This document shows, in pieces, positions 7,134 through 16,195 of a stretch of 64,000 nucleotides of DNA. A program made the translations under genes and the position numbers. Numbering within the stretch: the first letter of the stretch is position 1; each line of letters starts with the position of its first letter. The stretch comes from Bog-473 sp963766995 (GTDB lineage Bacteria; Actinomycetota; Acidimicrobiia; Acidimicrobiales; RAAP-2): contig CAVYCE010000002.1 of NCBI GenBank assembly GCA_963766995.1, positions 310,001 to 374,000 of the forward strand. Reading direction: 5' to 3'. The notes under the pieces were generated by a model. The model did not search any database. It was not told the DNA's origin and worked only from the letters and a program-made list of their open reading frames with translations.

Positions 7134-10022
7134 TCACGTCCTCGCGATCTCGCGCTCCTCAAACGTTTCGATGAGGTCGCCGTCCTTCAGATCCTGGAAG
7201 TCCGACAGACCGATACCGCACTCGAATCCGGCAGCCACTTCGCGGGCATCGTCCTTGAACCGTCGCAGCGACGTAATCGAGCCCTTCCAAATAATGGTGC
7301 CCTCTCGGAGGAATCGCACCTTGGAACCTCGGGTGATCTTGCCTTCCCGGACGAAGCAACCGGCGATGGCACCGATGCGAGGCACGCGGAAGATTTCGCG
7401 CACTTCGGCTTCTCCAGTGACCACTTCTTCGAACAGCGGCGACAGCATGCCGAGCATGGCTGCCTCAATGTCCTCGAGCAGTTTGTAGATGATTTCGTAG
7501 GTGCGGATCTCGACATCGGACGCCTCGGCCTGTTCACGCGAGCGGCGGTCGGGCCGGACGTTGAAACCGATGATGGTGGCGCTCGATGCGGCCGCCAGCT
7601 GCACATCGTTTTCGGTAATGCCGCCAATACCCCGCAGGACGAAGCTCAGCTTCACGTCGTCACGCTCAAGGCGCTTCAGGCTCTCGGTCACTGCTTCGAG
7701 GGACCCCTGCATGTCCGCCTTCAAGACGATGTTCAGCGTGGCCGTCTCGCCTCGTTGGATCTGCTCGAAGAGATCTTCCAGCTTGGCGCCAGTGGCGGCC
7801 GAGGCCACGGGCTTGTGGCCCGAGAGGCGGAAGCGCTGGGCCCGGGCTTCGCCCAGGGTACGGGCGCGGGCCAAGTCCTTGGCACCGCGCATTTCGTCAC
7901 CGGCGTGCGGCGGTTCGGAGAACCCGAGCACCTGCACCGGTGTCGATGGCAGGGCTTCCTTGATGTGGTTGCCGTTGTCGTCGACCAGCGCCTTGGCCTT
8001 ACCCCAGGCAGCGCCGGCCACGACGGGGTCACCGACCCGCAGAATGCCCTGCTGCACAATGACGGTGGCCACCGGACCACGTCCGGCTTCCAGGTTGGCT
8101 TCGAGCACAATGCCACGGGCCTCACCTTCAACCCGAGCCGTGAGCTCCTCTACCTCGGCCACCAAGGTGATTTGCTCCAGCAGATCGTCGATGCCGAGCC
8201 CCTGCAATGCCGACACTTCGACCACGATGGTGTCGCCGCCCCACGCCTCAGGCACCAGACCGCGCTCGGACAGCTGCTGCAGCACGCGGGCCGGATCGGC
8301 ATTATCACGATCGATCTTGTTCACGGCCACGATGATCGGCACGTCAGCCGCCCGCGCGTGTTCAATGGCTTCGATGGTCTGGGGCATGACACCGTCGTCG
8401 GCCGCCACCACCAAAATCACAATGTCGGTGACCTGAGCGCCTCTGGCCCGCATGGCCGTGAAGGCGGCGTGGCCCGGGGTGTCGATGAACGTGATGGGCT
8501 TGTCGTGCCAGACCACCTGGTAAGCACCGATGTGCTGGGTGATGCCACCGGCCTCGCCTGACACCACGTCGGTGGTGCGAATGCGGTCGAGCAGCAGCGT
8601 CTTGCCGTGGTCGACGTGTCCCATGACCGTCACCACGGGGGGACGTGGACGCTGGTCGGCGTCCTCTTCCTCATCCTCTTCTTCGAAGTAGCGGGCCAGA
8701 AGTTCGGCCTCTTGCTCTTCGCCTGGATCGACCAGACGCACGTTGGCGCCGAGCTCGGCCGCGAAGAGTTCGATCATGTCGTCGGTCAGTGACTGGGTGG
8801 CCATGACCATCTCGCCCTGCAGGAGCAGGAAACGCACGATGTCACCGGCACTGCGGTTCAGCTTCGGTCCAAGGTCGCGCGCCGTCGAACCACGTTCGAC
8901 AATGACTTCGCCTTCGGGCACTGGTGCGGTGGAGGGTTGGTAGCTGGTGAGCTGTGTCGGCTCCAACTCTTCAAGATTGCGACGGCGACGACGGGCGCGA
9001 CGCTGTGGCGGTCGACGACCGGGCACTCCGCCACGTCCACCACCAGCCGGCGGCGCACCTGCCGGTCCACCAGCGCCACCACCGGGGCGACCACCAAAAC
9101 CAGTAGAGGGTCGGCTACCGAAACTGCTGCCACCGGGACCACCCGGGCCACCAGTCGGTCGACCGGCACCTGGAGCGGGACGTCCACCGGTGCGAGATGG
9201 ATAAGCGCCACCGGGACGACCGGTCGGCGCCACTGCTTTGCGTCCACCCATGCCGGGCGGGGGCGGAATGGGTCGGCCACTCGGCCCAATCGGCGGGCGG
9301 GGCGGAGGCGGCGGGGGCACTGGCTTGCCGCTGGGGCCCATCGGAGGGCGAGTGGGTCGAGCCACGTCGGGGCTCGGAGCGGTCACCGGAGGTGCGGCCG
9401 CTGCTGCTGGCGCGGGTGCGGGTGCAGCCACAGGAGCGACGGCGGGCGCGGGGGCTGGCGAAGGTGCGGGCGTGGCAGCAACCGCAGGCACCGATTCGAC
9501 GATGGGTGCAGGTGCAGGTGCAGGTGCAGGTGCAGGTGCTGCGGCAGGTGCTGCGGCCGGAGCCGGAGCGGGCGACGGGACCGGCGTTGCTGCTGCTGCT
9601 GCAGGGGCCGCCGGGGCAGCGATCTTGGGCGGGGCGGCGGGCGCGGAAGGGGTCGAGGTGGACCGGCTGCTGATCAGGCGCGGGGCGCGGGGCGCTTCGC
9701 CAACTGTCGACGGGGCCGGCGTCGAAGAGGGTGTCGGCGCTGGTGAAGTTGACTTCACAAGAGGTGCAGCCTTCTTTGCGGCGGCTCTCTTGGTGGCAGA
9801 GGTAGGCGGAGCCTCGGCCGCTGGGGCCGACTCATCGGGTTGGACGGGACGCCGCAGTCCCTCGGCATCGGCCTTGCGCCGGACGCGGTCGGCTTGCGCA
9901 TCCTCAATAGAGGACGAGTGGCTCTTCACCCCAATTCCAAGGGAAAGGGCCAGCTCAAGCCCTTCCTTGTTGCTGAGGCCTAACTCCTTGGCCAGCTCAT
10001 AGACGCGGATCTTCTTTGGCAA
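7134..10022 (-). CDS. infB: Translation initiation factor IF-2, long form
   Basis: GTPase that brings initiator tRNA to the 30S subunit. The 962 residues comprise an IF2-N module (IRVYELAKELGLSNKEGLE), a long low-complexity Ala/Pro then Gly/Arg/Pro linker to about residue 370, and the GTPase with G1 GHVDHGKT, G3 DTPGHAAF and G4 NKID, followed by IF2 domains II-IV. The start is TTG at 10022, fixed by the conserved MPKKIRVYELAKELG terminus. Codons of the linker include a six-fold 6-bp tandem repeat. It sits between ylxR and rbfA. Confidence 0.96.
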   Translation of the reverse strand: MPKKIRVYELAKELGLSNKEGLELALSLGIGVKSHSSSIEDAQADRVRRKADAEGLRRPVQPDESAPAAEAPPTSATKRAAAKKAAPLVKSTSPAPTPSSTPAPSTVGEAPRAPRLISSRSTSTPSAPAAPPKIAAPAAPAAAAATPVPSPAPAPAAAPAAAPAPAPAPAPAPIVESVPAVAATPAPSPAPAPAVAPVAAPAPAPAAAAAPPVTAPSPDVARPTRPPMGPSGKPVPPPPPPRPPIGPSGRPIPPPPGMGGRKAVAPTGRPGGAYPSRTGGRPAPGAGRPTGGPGGPGGSSFGSRPSTGFGGRPGGGAGGPAGAPPAGGGRGGVPGRRPPQRRARRRRRNLEELEPTQLTSYQPSTAPVPEGEVIVERGSTARDLGPKLNRSAGDIVRFLLLQGEMVMATQSLTDDMIELFAAELGANVRLVDPGEEQEAELLARYFEEEDEEEDADQRPRPPVVTVMGHVDHGKTLLLDRIRTTDVVSGEAGGITQHIGAYQVVWHDKPITFIDTPGHAAFTAMRARGAQVTDIVILVVAADDGVMPQTIEAIEHARAADVPIIVAVNKIDRDNADPARVLQQLSERGLVPEAWGGDTIVVEVSALQGLGIDDLLEQITLVAEVEELTARVEGEARGIVLEANLEAGRGPVATVIVQQGILRVGDPVVAGAAWGKAKALVDDNGNHIKEALPSTPVQVLGFSEPPHAGDEMRGAKDLARARTLGEARAQRFRLSGHKPVASAATGAKLEDLFEQIQRGETATLNIVLKADMQGSLEAVTESLKRLERDDVKLSFVLRGIGGITENDVQLAAASSATIIGFNVRPDRRSREQAEASDVEIRTYEIIYKLLEDIEAAMLGMLSPLFEEVVTGEAEVREIFRVPRIGAIAGCFVREGKITRGSKVRFLREGTIIWKGSITSLRRFKDDAREVAAGFECGIGLSDFQDLKDGDLIETFEEREIART
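9505..9540. repeat. 6-bp tandem repeat inside infB
   Basis: Six head-to-tail copies of GGTGCA, the last one GGTGCT. On the coding minus strand they encode alternating Ala-Pro in the IF-2 linker. Such a run is prone to slippage in copies of six, which keeps the frame. Confidence 0.85.
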
Positions 10023-10075
10023 GTGGTTCTCTGTGTCCTTCGTAGTGATCGGGCTTGGGCTTCACCCGCAGCCCT

Positions 10076-10357
10076 CTAGTCTCGCACATCGGGTACTGCC
10101 TGCTCAGACGCACCGGCGAGCCACTCCCGCAGCCCGGCGATTGCTGCGGAGCCCACCGAAGCGCCAAATGCCTTGTCAAAGGCGTGACGGCGCTCGGCGG
10201 CGGTGAGGCAGTCGGGCCACTTTCGGCACAGCCACGCTCCCCGACCAGCGCTCCCCTGGCTGATGGTCAGCGCTCCATTGGGCAGGCGAACTACCCGGTA
10301 GAGCTCCTCGGCGGGCCGGGCTGTTCGGCAGCCCACGCACGTCCGGGTCGGCGTTAT
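10076..10357 (-). CDS. ylxR: YlxR family RNA-binding protein, apparent ATA start
   Basis: Small basic protein of the nusA-infB operon (DUF448/YlxR). The family signature PTRTCVGCRTA is fully present, followed by GRGAWLCR and a CL..A..R..AF segment. The first canonical start in frame is the GTG at 10336, but it falls inside the signature and would remove PTRTC. Upstream, the frame runs to a stop at 10400-10402 with no ATG, GTG or TTG. The position that fits is ATA at 10355-10357, overlapping the nusA TAA as ATAA, exactly where a coupled ATGA would be expected. Either ATA is used or one base is miscalled. The product from ATA has 93 residues. Confidence 0.82.
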   Translation of the reverse strand: MTPTRTCVGCRTARPAEELYRVVRLPNGALTISQGSAGRGAWLCRKWPDCLTAAERRHAFDKAFGASVGSAAIAGLREWLAGASEQAVPDVRD

Positions 10358-11532
10358 GCCTCGGGCTCCGGCGCCTCGGCCGCGGTCTTGACCACAGCTT
10401 CAACCACAGCTTCAGGCTCGTCGATTGCCTGGTGGCTCCACTCCTCGGCCGACATGGCTTCACCGCCTTCGGCCGGCTTCCACACCATTTCGCCCGATTC
10501 GTCTTCGACCCATTCGCCCTCGGCCCATTCCTGACCGGCGTATCCCGCCTCTTCCTCGGCCAGTTGGGTCTCGCTCTTAATGTCGATACGCCATCCAGTG
10601 AGACGGGCGGCCAGGCGGGCGTTCTGCCCTTCCTTGCCGATAGCCAGTGAGAGTTGGAAGTCGCTGACCACCACGGTGGCCGTCCCCGTCTCTTCGTCCA
10701 GGCGCACCTCGCGCACCCGGGCCGGGGCCAGGGCGTTCTGAATGAGGTCCACCGGGTCGTCGGAGAAGGGCACGACGTCGACGCGCTCGCCCCGCAATTC
10801 GTTGGTCACCATGCGCACACGTGAGCCGCGAGCACCCACACAGGCGCCGACCGGGTCGACGTTGGGGTCGTTGGACCACACCGCGATCTTGGTGCGGTGG
10901 CCCGGCTCACGAGCCGCGGCCTTTATCTCGACCACGCCCGAAGAGATCTCGGGCACTTCAAGCTCGAACAACCGTTTGATCAGACCGGGGTGGGTGCGGC
11001 TGACCACGATCTGCGGACCCTTCGTGGTCTTGCGGACCTCGACGATGTAGGCCTTGAGGCGCGTGCCGTGCTCGTAGCGCTCGTAGGACACTTGTTCGGC
11101 TTGCGGCAGCAAGGCCTCGACTTTGCCCAGGTCCAGCAGCGTGTACCGGTTGTCGGTCTGCTGCACAATCCCGGTGACGATGTCACCTTCGCGGCCGGCG
11201 TACTCCTCGTACTTCATGTCGCGCTCGACTTCACGGATGCGCTGGAAGATGACCTGCTTGGCCGTCTGGGCCGCAATGCGCCCGAAGTCGTCCGGCGTGT
11301 CGTCCCACTCGCGTATGACTTCGCCCTCTTCGTTGAGTTCCTGTCCGTAGACGCGGATCTCCCCGGAGTCAGGGTCGATGGTGACCACCGCCTCTTCGGC
11401 CGCGTCGGCCCGACGCTTGTAGGCCGCCACGAGGGCGTTGGCCAGCGCATCGAGCAATGTCTCGACCGAGATCCCCTTGTCACGCGCAATCTGACCCAAC
11501 GCGTCCAGGAATTCGAAATTGGTCTTGCTCAT
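10354..11532 (-). CDS. nusA: Transcription termination/antitermination factor NusA
   Basis: Binds RNA polymerase and nascent RNA and modulates pausing, termination and rRNA antitermination. The 392 residues hold an N-terminal polymerase-binding domain, an S1 domain around residues 130-200 (DIVTGIVQQ start) and two KH domains. The tail is short and acidic without the C-terminal repeats of E. coli NusA, as is usual in Actinobacteria. The ATG follows rimP by 7 nt. Confidence 0.96.
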   Translation of the reverse strand: MSKTNFEFLDALGQIARDKGISVETLLDALANALVAAYKRRADAAEEAVVTIDPDSGEIRVYGQELNEEGEVIREWDDTPDDFGRIAAQTAKQVIFQRIREVERDMKYEEYAGREGDIVTGIVQQTDNRYTLLDLGKVEALLPQAEQVSYERYEHGTRLKAYIVEVRKTTKGPQIVVSRTHPGLIKRLFELEVPEISSGVVEIKAAAREPGHRTKIAVWSNDPNVDPVGACVGARGSRVRMVTNELRGERVDVVPFSDDPVDLIQNALAPARVREVRLDEETGTATVVVSDFQLSLAIGKEGQNARLAARLTGWRIDIKSETQLAEEEAGYAGQEWAEGEWVEDESGEMVWKPAEGGEAMSAEEWSHQAIDEPEAVVEAVVKTAAEAPEPEA

Positions 11533-11539
11533 GACCGCA

Positions 11540-12019
11540 TCACCCTCTCACTCTCTTCGGCTGCGAACTCCACTCGAACACAGTGCGAGCCCGCTCGATC
11601 TCGTCGTAGGCAATGCGCAGCGAACCCTCAGGCACATCGGGTCCCACGACTGTGCACCCAAGTTCGTCCACGGACTCCAACTTCCCGCTCACACGCTTCA
11701 CTGATTCGGTACCACTTTGGACGCGGATGGTGACCGCCTCACCGAGGGCCCGGCGGAAATGATTCGGCGTCCTGAGGCGACGTTCGAGGCCGGGCGAGGA
11801 GACGGACAGCGTGTAGCGGCCCGGCATGGGGTCGACCTCGTCCAGGGCGCTGGAGACGGCGCGGGTGGCGTCGCTCAGGGCTTCGAGGTCGACACCGCCC
11901 TCACGGTCAACGAAAACGGTGAGTTCGGGGCCCCGAAGCTCCACGTCGACCAGGTCGAGACCTTTGGCCTCGAGCAGGGGGGATAGCAGGTCAGCAAGGT
12001 CGTCTGTGCTCCGAACCAT
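11540..12019 (-). CDS. rimP: Ribosome maturation factor RimP
   Basis: Needed for 30S subunit assembly. The 159 residues show the family pattern LVDVELRGPELTVFVD near the N-terminus and the SVSSPGLERRL motif in the middle. The ATG is preceded by a near-perfect AGGAGGTGA ribosome-binding site. It is the first gene of the rimP-nusA-ylxR-infB operon and follows a promoter with an extended -10 and a leader hairpin. Confidence 0.94.
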   Translation of the reverse strand: MVRSTDDLADLLSPLLEAKGLDLVDVELRGPELTVFVDREGGVDLEALSDATRAVSSALDEVDPMPGRYTLSVSSPGLERRLRTPNHFRRALGEAVTIRVQSGTESVKRVSGKLESVDELGCTVVGPDVPEGSLRIAYDEIERARTVFEWSSQPKRVRG

Positions 12020-12061
12020 CCCATCACCTCCTCTCGACCGATATCACCATCCTCAATGCAA

Positions 12062-12085
12062 AAGCGTGGGCCGCAGCCCACGCTT
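12062..12085 (-). promoter_or_regulatory. Hairpin in the rimP-nusA operon leader
   Basis: A perfect 10-bp GC-rich inverted repeat, AAGCGTGGGC with GCCCACGCTT, closes a 4-nt loop 42 nt before the rimP ATG. In the transcript it is followed by only four U residues before mixed sequence. It could be a weak attenuator or a NusA-responsive element. That function is inference from its position. Confidence 0.65.
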
Positions 12086-12123
12086 CAACGAGGTACTGAT
12101 TCTCAAACTGGACAGCGCGAGGG

Positions 12124-12132
12124 ATTATAGCA
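12124..12132 (-). promoter_or_regulatory. Extended -10 promoter for rimP-nusA operon
   Basis: The minus strand reads TGCTATAAT, a consensus -10 hexamer preceded by the TGn extension. No good -35 lies 17 nt upstream, which is typical when the extended -10 is present. Transcription would begin near 12117 and give a leader of about 98 nt. It sits in the 124-nt gap between rimP and the end of proS. Confidence 0.7.
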
Positions 12133-12143
12133 ATTAGAAGGTA

Positions 12144-13555
12144 TTAATAGGAGCGGCCGACCACGGCCATGAGGTCGGCGTCGGCGTCACCGGGTTCGGC
12201 CAGGGTGCCATCGGGGCGCTGGAGGCACCGCACAGTGACTGCGCTGGCACCGAGGCGGTTCTCGCCGTCTTCGCCGAGAGCACCCAGACGGATCCGGGCA
12301 AAGCCGCTGGCCGCGGCCTCAACGGCCTCTTCCAGGGTGGCCGCGTCCACGGTGCGGGACTGGCGCAGTGCCAGTGCCTCAGCATGCAGCTCGGTCCCGA
12401 CCCGGGCCAGCACGGCCGATACCTCCTTGGCCACGCCGGCCAGGGGCACGTTGTGCTTCTCTCGTGTGTGGCGAGTTACCAAGGTGACGTTGCCTTCCTC
12501 CAGATCCCGTGGGCCGATCTCCACCCGCACCGGCACACCCTTGATCTCCCAGTCCACGCTGCGGCGGCCGAAGCTGATGCCGGTGCGGTCGTCGAGGCGG
12601 ACACGGTGGCCGGCGGCGCGCAGTTCGGCCACCAGGGCGTCGGCGGACACCCGCACCGACTCGTCCTCTTTGATCACGAGGACCACCACCTGGACGGGAG
12701 CCAGGTCGGGGGGCAGACGCAATCCGAAATCGTCACCGTGGCCCATCACCAGGGCCCCGATGAGACGGGTCGACACACCCCAAGAGGTCTGCCAGACATA
12801 TTCGACACCCCCCTCGGAGTTGGCGAACTTGATCTCGAAGGCCTTGGCGAAGTTCTGCCCCAGCTCGTGGCTGGTCCCCATCTGTAGGGCCTTGCCGTCA
12901 CCCATCATGCCTTCGCAGGTCCACGTGTTGGTGGCTCCGGCGAAACGCTCGCGCGGCGTCTTGTGCCCGGTCAGCACCGGCATGGCGGCCACGTCCACCA
13001 TGGTGGACTCGTAGACATTTCGCAGAATGTGCAGCGCATAGGCGCGGGCTTCGGGCTCGGTGGCATGAGCGGTGTGACCCTCCTGCCACAGGAACTCGCG
13101 AGTGCGTAGGAACAGCCGTGGCCGCAACTCCCAACGCACCACGTTGGCCCACTGGTTGATGAGGAGCGGGAGGTCCCGATGGCTCTGAACCCACTTGGCA
13201 AAGAAAAATTGATGACGGTCTCACTGGTGGGGCGGACGACCAGCGGCTCGGCCAACTCCTGCCCGCCGCCGATGGTGACCATGGCCAGTTCGGGGCTGAA
13301 GCCCTCGACATGATCGGCCTCCAGCTTCAAGAAGGACTCAGGGATCATGAGCGGGAAGTACGCGTTCTCGGCGCCGGCCTCTTTGATGCGCTTGTCCAGC
13401 GCCGCCTGGAACAGTTCCCAGATGCCGTAGCCCCAGGGCCGGATGACCATGGTGCCGGCGGCCGGACCGTTGTCTGCCATTTCGGCCAGGGCCACCACCT
13501 CTTGGTACCAGCGGGGAAAGTCCTCTGCGCGAGGAGTGAGTGCGCCCTTAGCCAT
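12144..13555 (-). CDS. proS: Prolyl-tRNA synthetase, archaeal/eukaryotic type, with frameshift
   Basis: Charges tRNA-Pro. The first part runs from 13555 to about 13210 and contains GTMVIRPWGYGIWE and RPTSETVIN (class II motif 2). The second part, in another frame, resumes with AKWVQSHRDLPLLINQWAN and RLFLRTREFLWQEGHTAHA and ends in GRSY. The two join if one base is added to the A5 run at 13205-13209 (plus strand), giving 470 residues. The short length without the bacterial INS editing insert and the C-terminal Tyr place it in the archaeal/eukaryotic-type clade. The gene is essential, so the break is probably a sequencing error. Confidence 0.9.
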
Positions 13556-13576
13556 CAGGGGATCGTACTGGTCCGG

Positions 13577-14815
13577 CTAACCGGCGCTTTCCTCGTGATG
13601 GCTTCGGATCAGTTTGATCTTGGTCTTGGTGTGGTTCGGGTCGTCGCCCGTCGACACCAGCAATTCCTGGCGGTCTGCCTCTGCTTCCGCCTCGGCCGAA
13701 CTGTCGGCCGCGGCCAGGCGAGCTTCGACACCCTCGGCCACTAAGCGCTCGGCCTCTTGCACCAGCGCCTGCACCATCTCGCTTTCGGGGACGACGCGCA
13801 CGATCTTGCCCCGAATGAAGAGGTGCCCCTTCTGCTTGCCGGCGGCGATGCCAATGTCGGCTTCTCGAGCCTCGCCCGGTCCGTTCACCACGCACCCCAT
13901 GACCGCCACCTGAATGGGGAGGTGCAGCTTCTCCAGGGCCTCTTGGGCTTCCTTGGCCACGGCGATGACATCGACTTGGGCCCGGCCGCAGGATGGGCAG
14001 GCAATGAGGTCGAGCCCCTTGCGCTCACGCAGGCCCAAGGCCTCGAGCAGCTGGCGTCCGGCCCGGGCCTCTTCCACCGGGTCGGCGGTGAGCGAGAAAC
14101 GGATGGTGTCACCAATGCCCTCGGCCAGGAGGGTGGCGATGCCGGCCGTGCCCTTTACCAGTCCGGCGGGCGGCGGTCCGGCTTCGGTTACTCCCAGGTG
14201 CAGTGGATGGTCGAAGGTCTCGGAGGCCAGCCGATAGGCGGCGATCATGAGGGCGACAGAAGAAGCCTTGACCGAGATCTTGACGTCAGTGAAATCCACC
14301 TCCTCGAAGAAGTGCAGTTCGTTGCGGGCAGACTCAACGAGCGCTTCGGGAGTGGCGCCGCCGTACTTGGCATAGAGATCGGGGTGGAGCGATCCGGCGT
14401 TGACGCCGATGCGGATGGGTACGCCGCGGTCACGGGCCTCGGCGGCTACCTGCTTAATCTCGGCTTCCTTACGCAAGTTGCCCGGGTTGAGTCGGAGGCC
14501 CTGTACCCCGGCTTCGAGGGCGGCCAACGCCATCTCGTGATGGAAGTGGATGTCGGCCACAATCGGCACGGGCGAACGGGGCACAATCTGGGCCAGGCCA
14601 ACGGCGGCCGCCTCCTCATTGCACGTGCACCGCACGATGTCGGCCCCGGCTGCGGCTAGGGCGTAAATCTGCGCCAACGTCCCGTCGACGTCCGCCGTCT
14701 TGGTCGTGGTCATCGACTGCACGGTCACGGGCGCGCCGTCACCGATGGGCACCCCGCCCAGCACAATGCGGCGGGTGGGCTTGCGAGGGCTGATGAGGGC
14801 GGCCGAGTGTTCCAC
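13577..14815 (-). CDS. ispG: 4-hydroxy-3-methylbut-2-enyl diphosphate synthase (flavodoxin)
   Basis: Iron-sulphur enzyme of the MEP isoprenoid pathway. The TIM-barrel part shows VQSMTTTKTADVDGT and GADIVRCTC. The C-terminal cluster domain has CPSCGR and GCVVNGPGEA supplying Cys ligands for a 4Fe-4S cluster. The start is GTG. At 412 residues it has a hydrophilic tail of about 45 residues rich in Ala, Glu and Lys after the catalytic domain, longer than in typical homologues. It lies between proS and rseP, and dxr of the same pathway is two genes upstream. Confidence 0.95.
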   Translation of the reverse strand: MEHSAALISPRKPTRRIVLGGVPIGDGAPVTVQSMTTTKTADVDGTLAQIYALAAAGADIVRCTCNEEAAAVGLAQIVPRSPVPIVADIHFHHEMALAALEAGVQGLRLNPGNLRKEAEIKQVAAEARDRGVPIRIGVNAGSLHPDLYAKYGGATPEALVESARNELHFFEEVDFTDVKISVKASSVALMIAAYRLASETFDHPLHLGVTEAGPPPAGLVKGTAGIATLLAEGIGDTIRFSLTADPVEEARAGRQLLEALGLRERKGLDLIACPSCGRAQVDVIAVAKEAQEALEKLHLPIQVAVMGCVVNGPGEAREADIGIAAGKQKGHLFIRGKIVRVVPESEMVQALVQEAERLVAEGVEARLAAADSSAEAEAEADRQELLVSTGDDPNHTKTKIKLIRSHHEESAG

Positions 14816-14832
14816 GAGGGGGTCCGTTCTGC

Positions 14833-16164
14833 TTAGGGAGCGAAGGGGTTCTGCAGCGGGTGGGTGATATCGAGGAAGAGCCCGGACAGCACAAACACGG
14901 CCAGGAAGGCGGCGAACACCAGCGCCACCGGCATGAGCTTGGTGATGTCAGCCCGGTAGTAGGCCTGATGCTTCTTGGTGCGGATCCATTCGTAGGCCGC
15001 CACCGCGACGTGCCCACCGTCGAGGGGGAGCATCGGGAGCATGTTGATGAGGCCGAACACAATATTGATGAGGATGAGTAGTTCCAGCAGCGACTCGAGG
15101 CCGGCTTGCTGCGCTTGCACGCCGAGGCTGGCGATGCCGACCAGCGACACCGGACGGGCCTGACTGCCCGGGTGCTTGACCGCTTCGGTCGCCGCCTTGC
15201 TGCTGGTGACCTGATGCAGCACCGATGACAGCCCACTGGGCGAGAACGTGGTCACGATGCCCGATACTTCCGAACTGGTGTCGTCACCCACGGTGTCGGA
15301 CGCGTTGACCAATGCGCTCCACGGACCCAGTGATTTGGTGGCCGGCTCCAGGCCCACGCCGATGTAGCCGCGGTGCTTCAGCGCCACGCCGTCCTTGCCG
15401 CTCAACCGGACCCCCTGCCCGTTGCGTGGCGTGACATCGACGTATCGGGTGGTCCCGCCGCGCTCGATTCCGAGCGTGAGCTCGTGCCCAGTCGAATGCT
15501 CGACCTTGTGGATGAGTGCGTTCACGCTGGAGATGGCCTTGTGGTCGACCGACACGATCTGGTCGCCCGCTTGCAGGCCGGCCTGCTGGGCCGGGGTCTG
15601 CGCCACGCCCACCCAATGATCGAGGGAGAGCACCTGTGCATTGTTGGAAAAGGTGCCGAAGGAGAAGGCCACGATGAGGGCCAGCACCAGAGCGATGAGG
15701 AAATGCATGGCCGAACCAGCGGAGGCCACGATGATGCGCTTCCAAAAGGGTTGTTGTCGGTAGGCGCGGGGTTCGTCCTCGTCCGGGACATCTTCGAGCA
15801 CGGTGAATCCGGTGATGCGCACGTACCCGCCGAGCGGCAGCGCCTTGATCCCGTACTCGGTCTCCCCACGTCGCATTGACCACAACCGCGGCCCGAACCC
15901 GACGAAGTACTCGGTCACCTTCATGCCGGCCCACTTGGCCGTGGCGAAGTGACCCAACTCGTGCAGCATGACGATGACGATCAGGATGGCGATGAAAAGG
16001 AGGAGGTCCCCAAGACCGACGGCGAGGAAGATAGCGGTGATCAGGACGACGGCCACCGCCAGGCGGGCCAGCTGGCGACCACTCCCCGGCGCCGCGACGG
16101 GCGATGGCGATGGTGCTGCCTCGGGAGGCACTGCGACGCGTGGCTCCTTGGCGATCAGGGTCAT
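14833..16164 (-). CDS. rseP: Site-2 protease family metalloprotease (RseP/Rip1-like)
   Basis: Intramembrane zinc protease that releases membrane-tethered regulators such as anti-sigma factors. From the ATG at 16164 the product has 443 residues: a short cytoplasmic N-terminus, a membrane segment bearing HELGH at 68-72, a PDZ domain in the middle (about 190-290) and a C-terminal membrane region with MLPLDGGHV providing the third metal ligand. The frame is open further upstream to 16260, but that would overlap dxr and adds no conserved residues. Neighbours are dxr and ispG. Confidence 0.93.
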   Translation of the reverse strand: MTLIAKEPRVAVPPEAAPSPSPVAAPGSGRQLARLAVAVVLITAIFLAVGLGDLLLFIAILIVIVMLHELGHFATAKWAGMKVTEYFVGFGPRLWSMRRGETEYGIKALPLGGYVRITGFTVLEDVPDEDEPRAYRQQPFWKRIIVASAGSAMHFLIALVLALIVAFSFGTFSNNAQVLSLDHWVGVAQTPAQQAGLQAGDQIVSVDHKAISSVNALIHKVEHSTGHELTLGIERGGTTRYVDVTPRNGQGVRLSGKDGVALKHRGYIGVGLEPATKSLGPWSALVNASDTVGDDTSSEVSGIVTTFSPSGLSSVLHQVTSSKAATEAVKHPGSQARPVSLVGIASLGVQAQQAGLESLLELLILINIVFGLINMLPMLPLDGGHVAVAAYEWIRTKKHQAYYRADITKLMPVALVFAAFLAVFVLSGLFLDITHPLQNPFAP

Positions 16165-16195
16165 TGCACGACTCAGGCTACCCGTCGACCCCTGA

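Noticed and set aside
7083..8561. 492-codon plus-strand frame opposite infB
   Set aside because: Shadow of infB; composition mirrors the GTPase codons and no family is visible.
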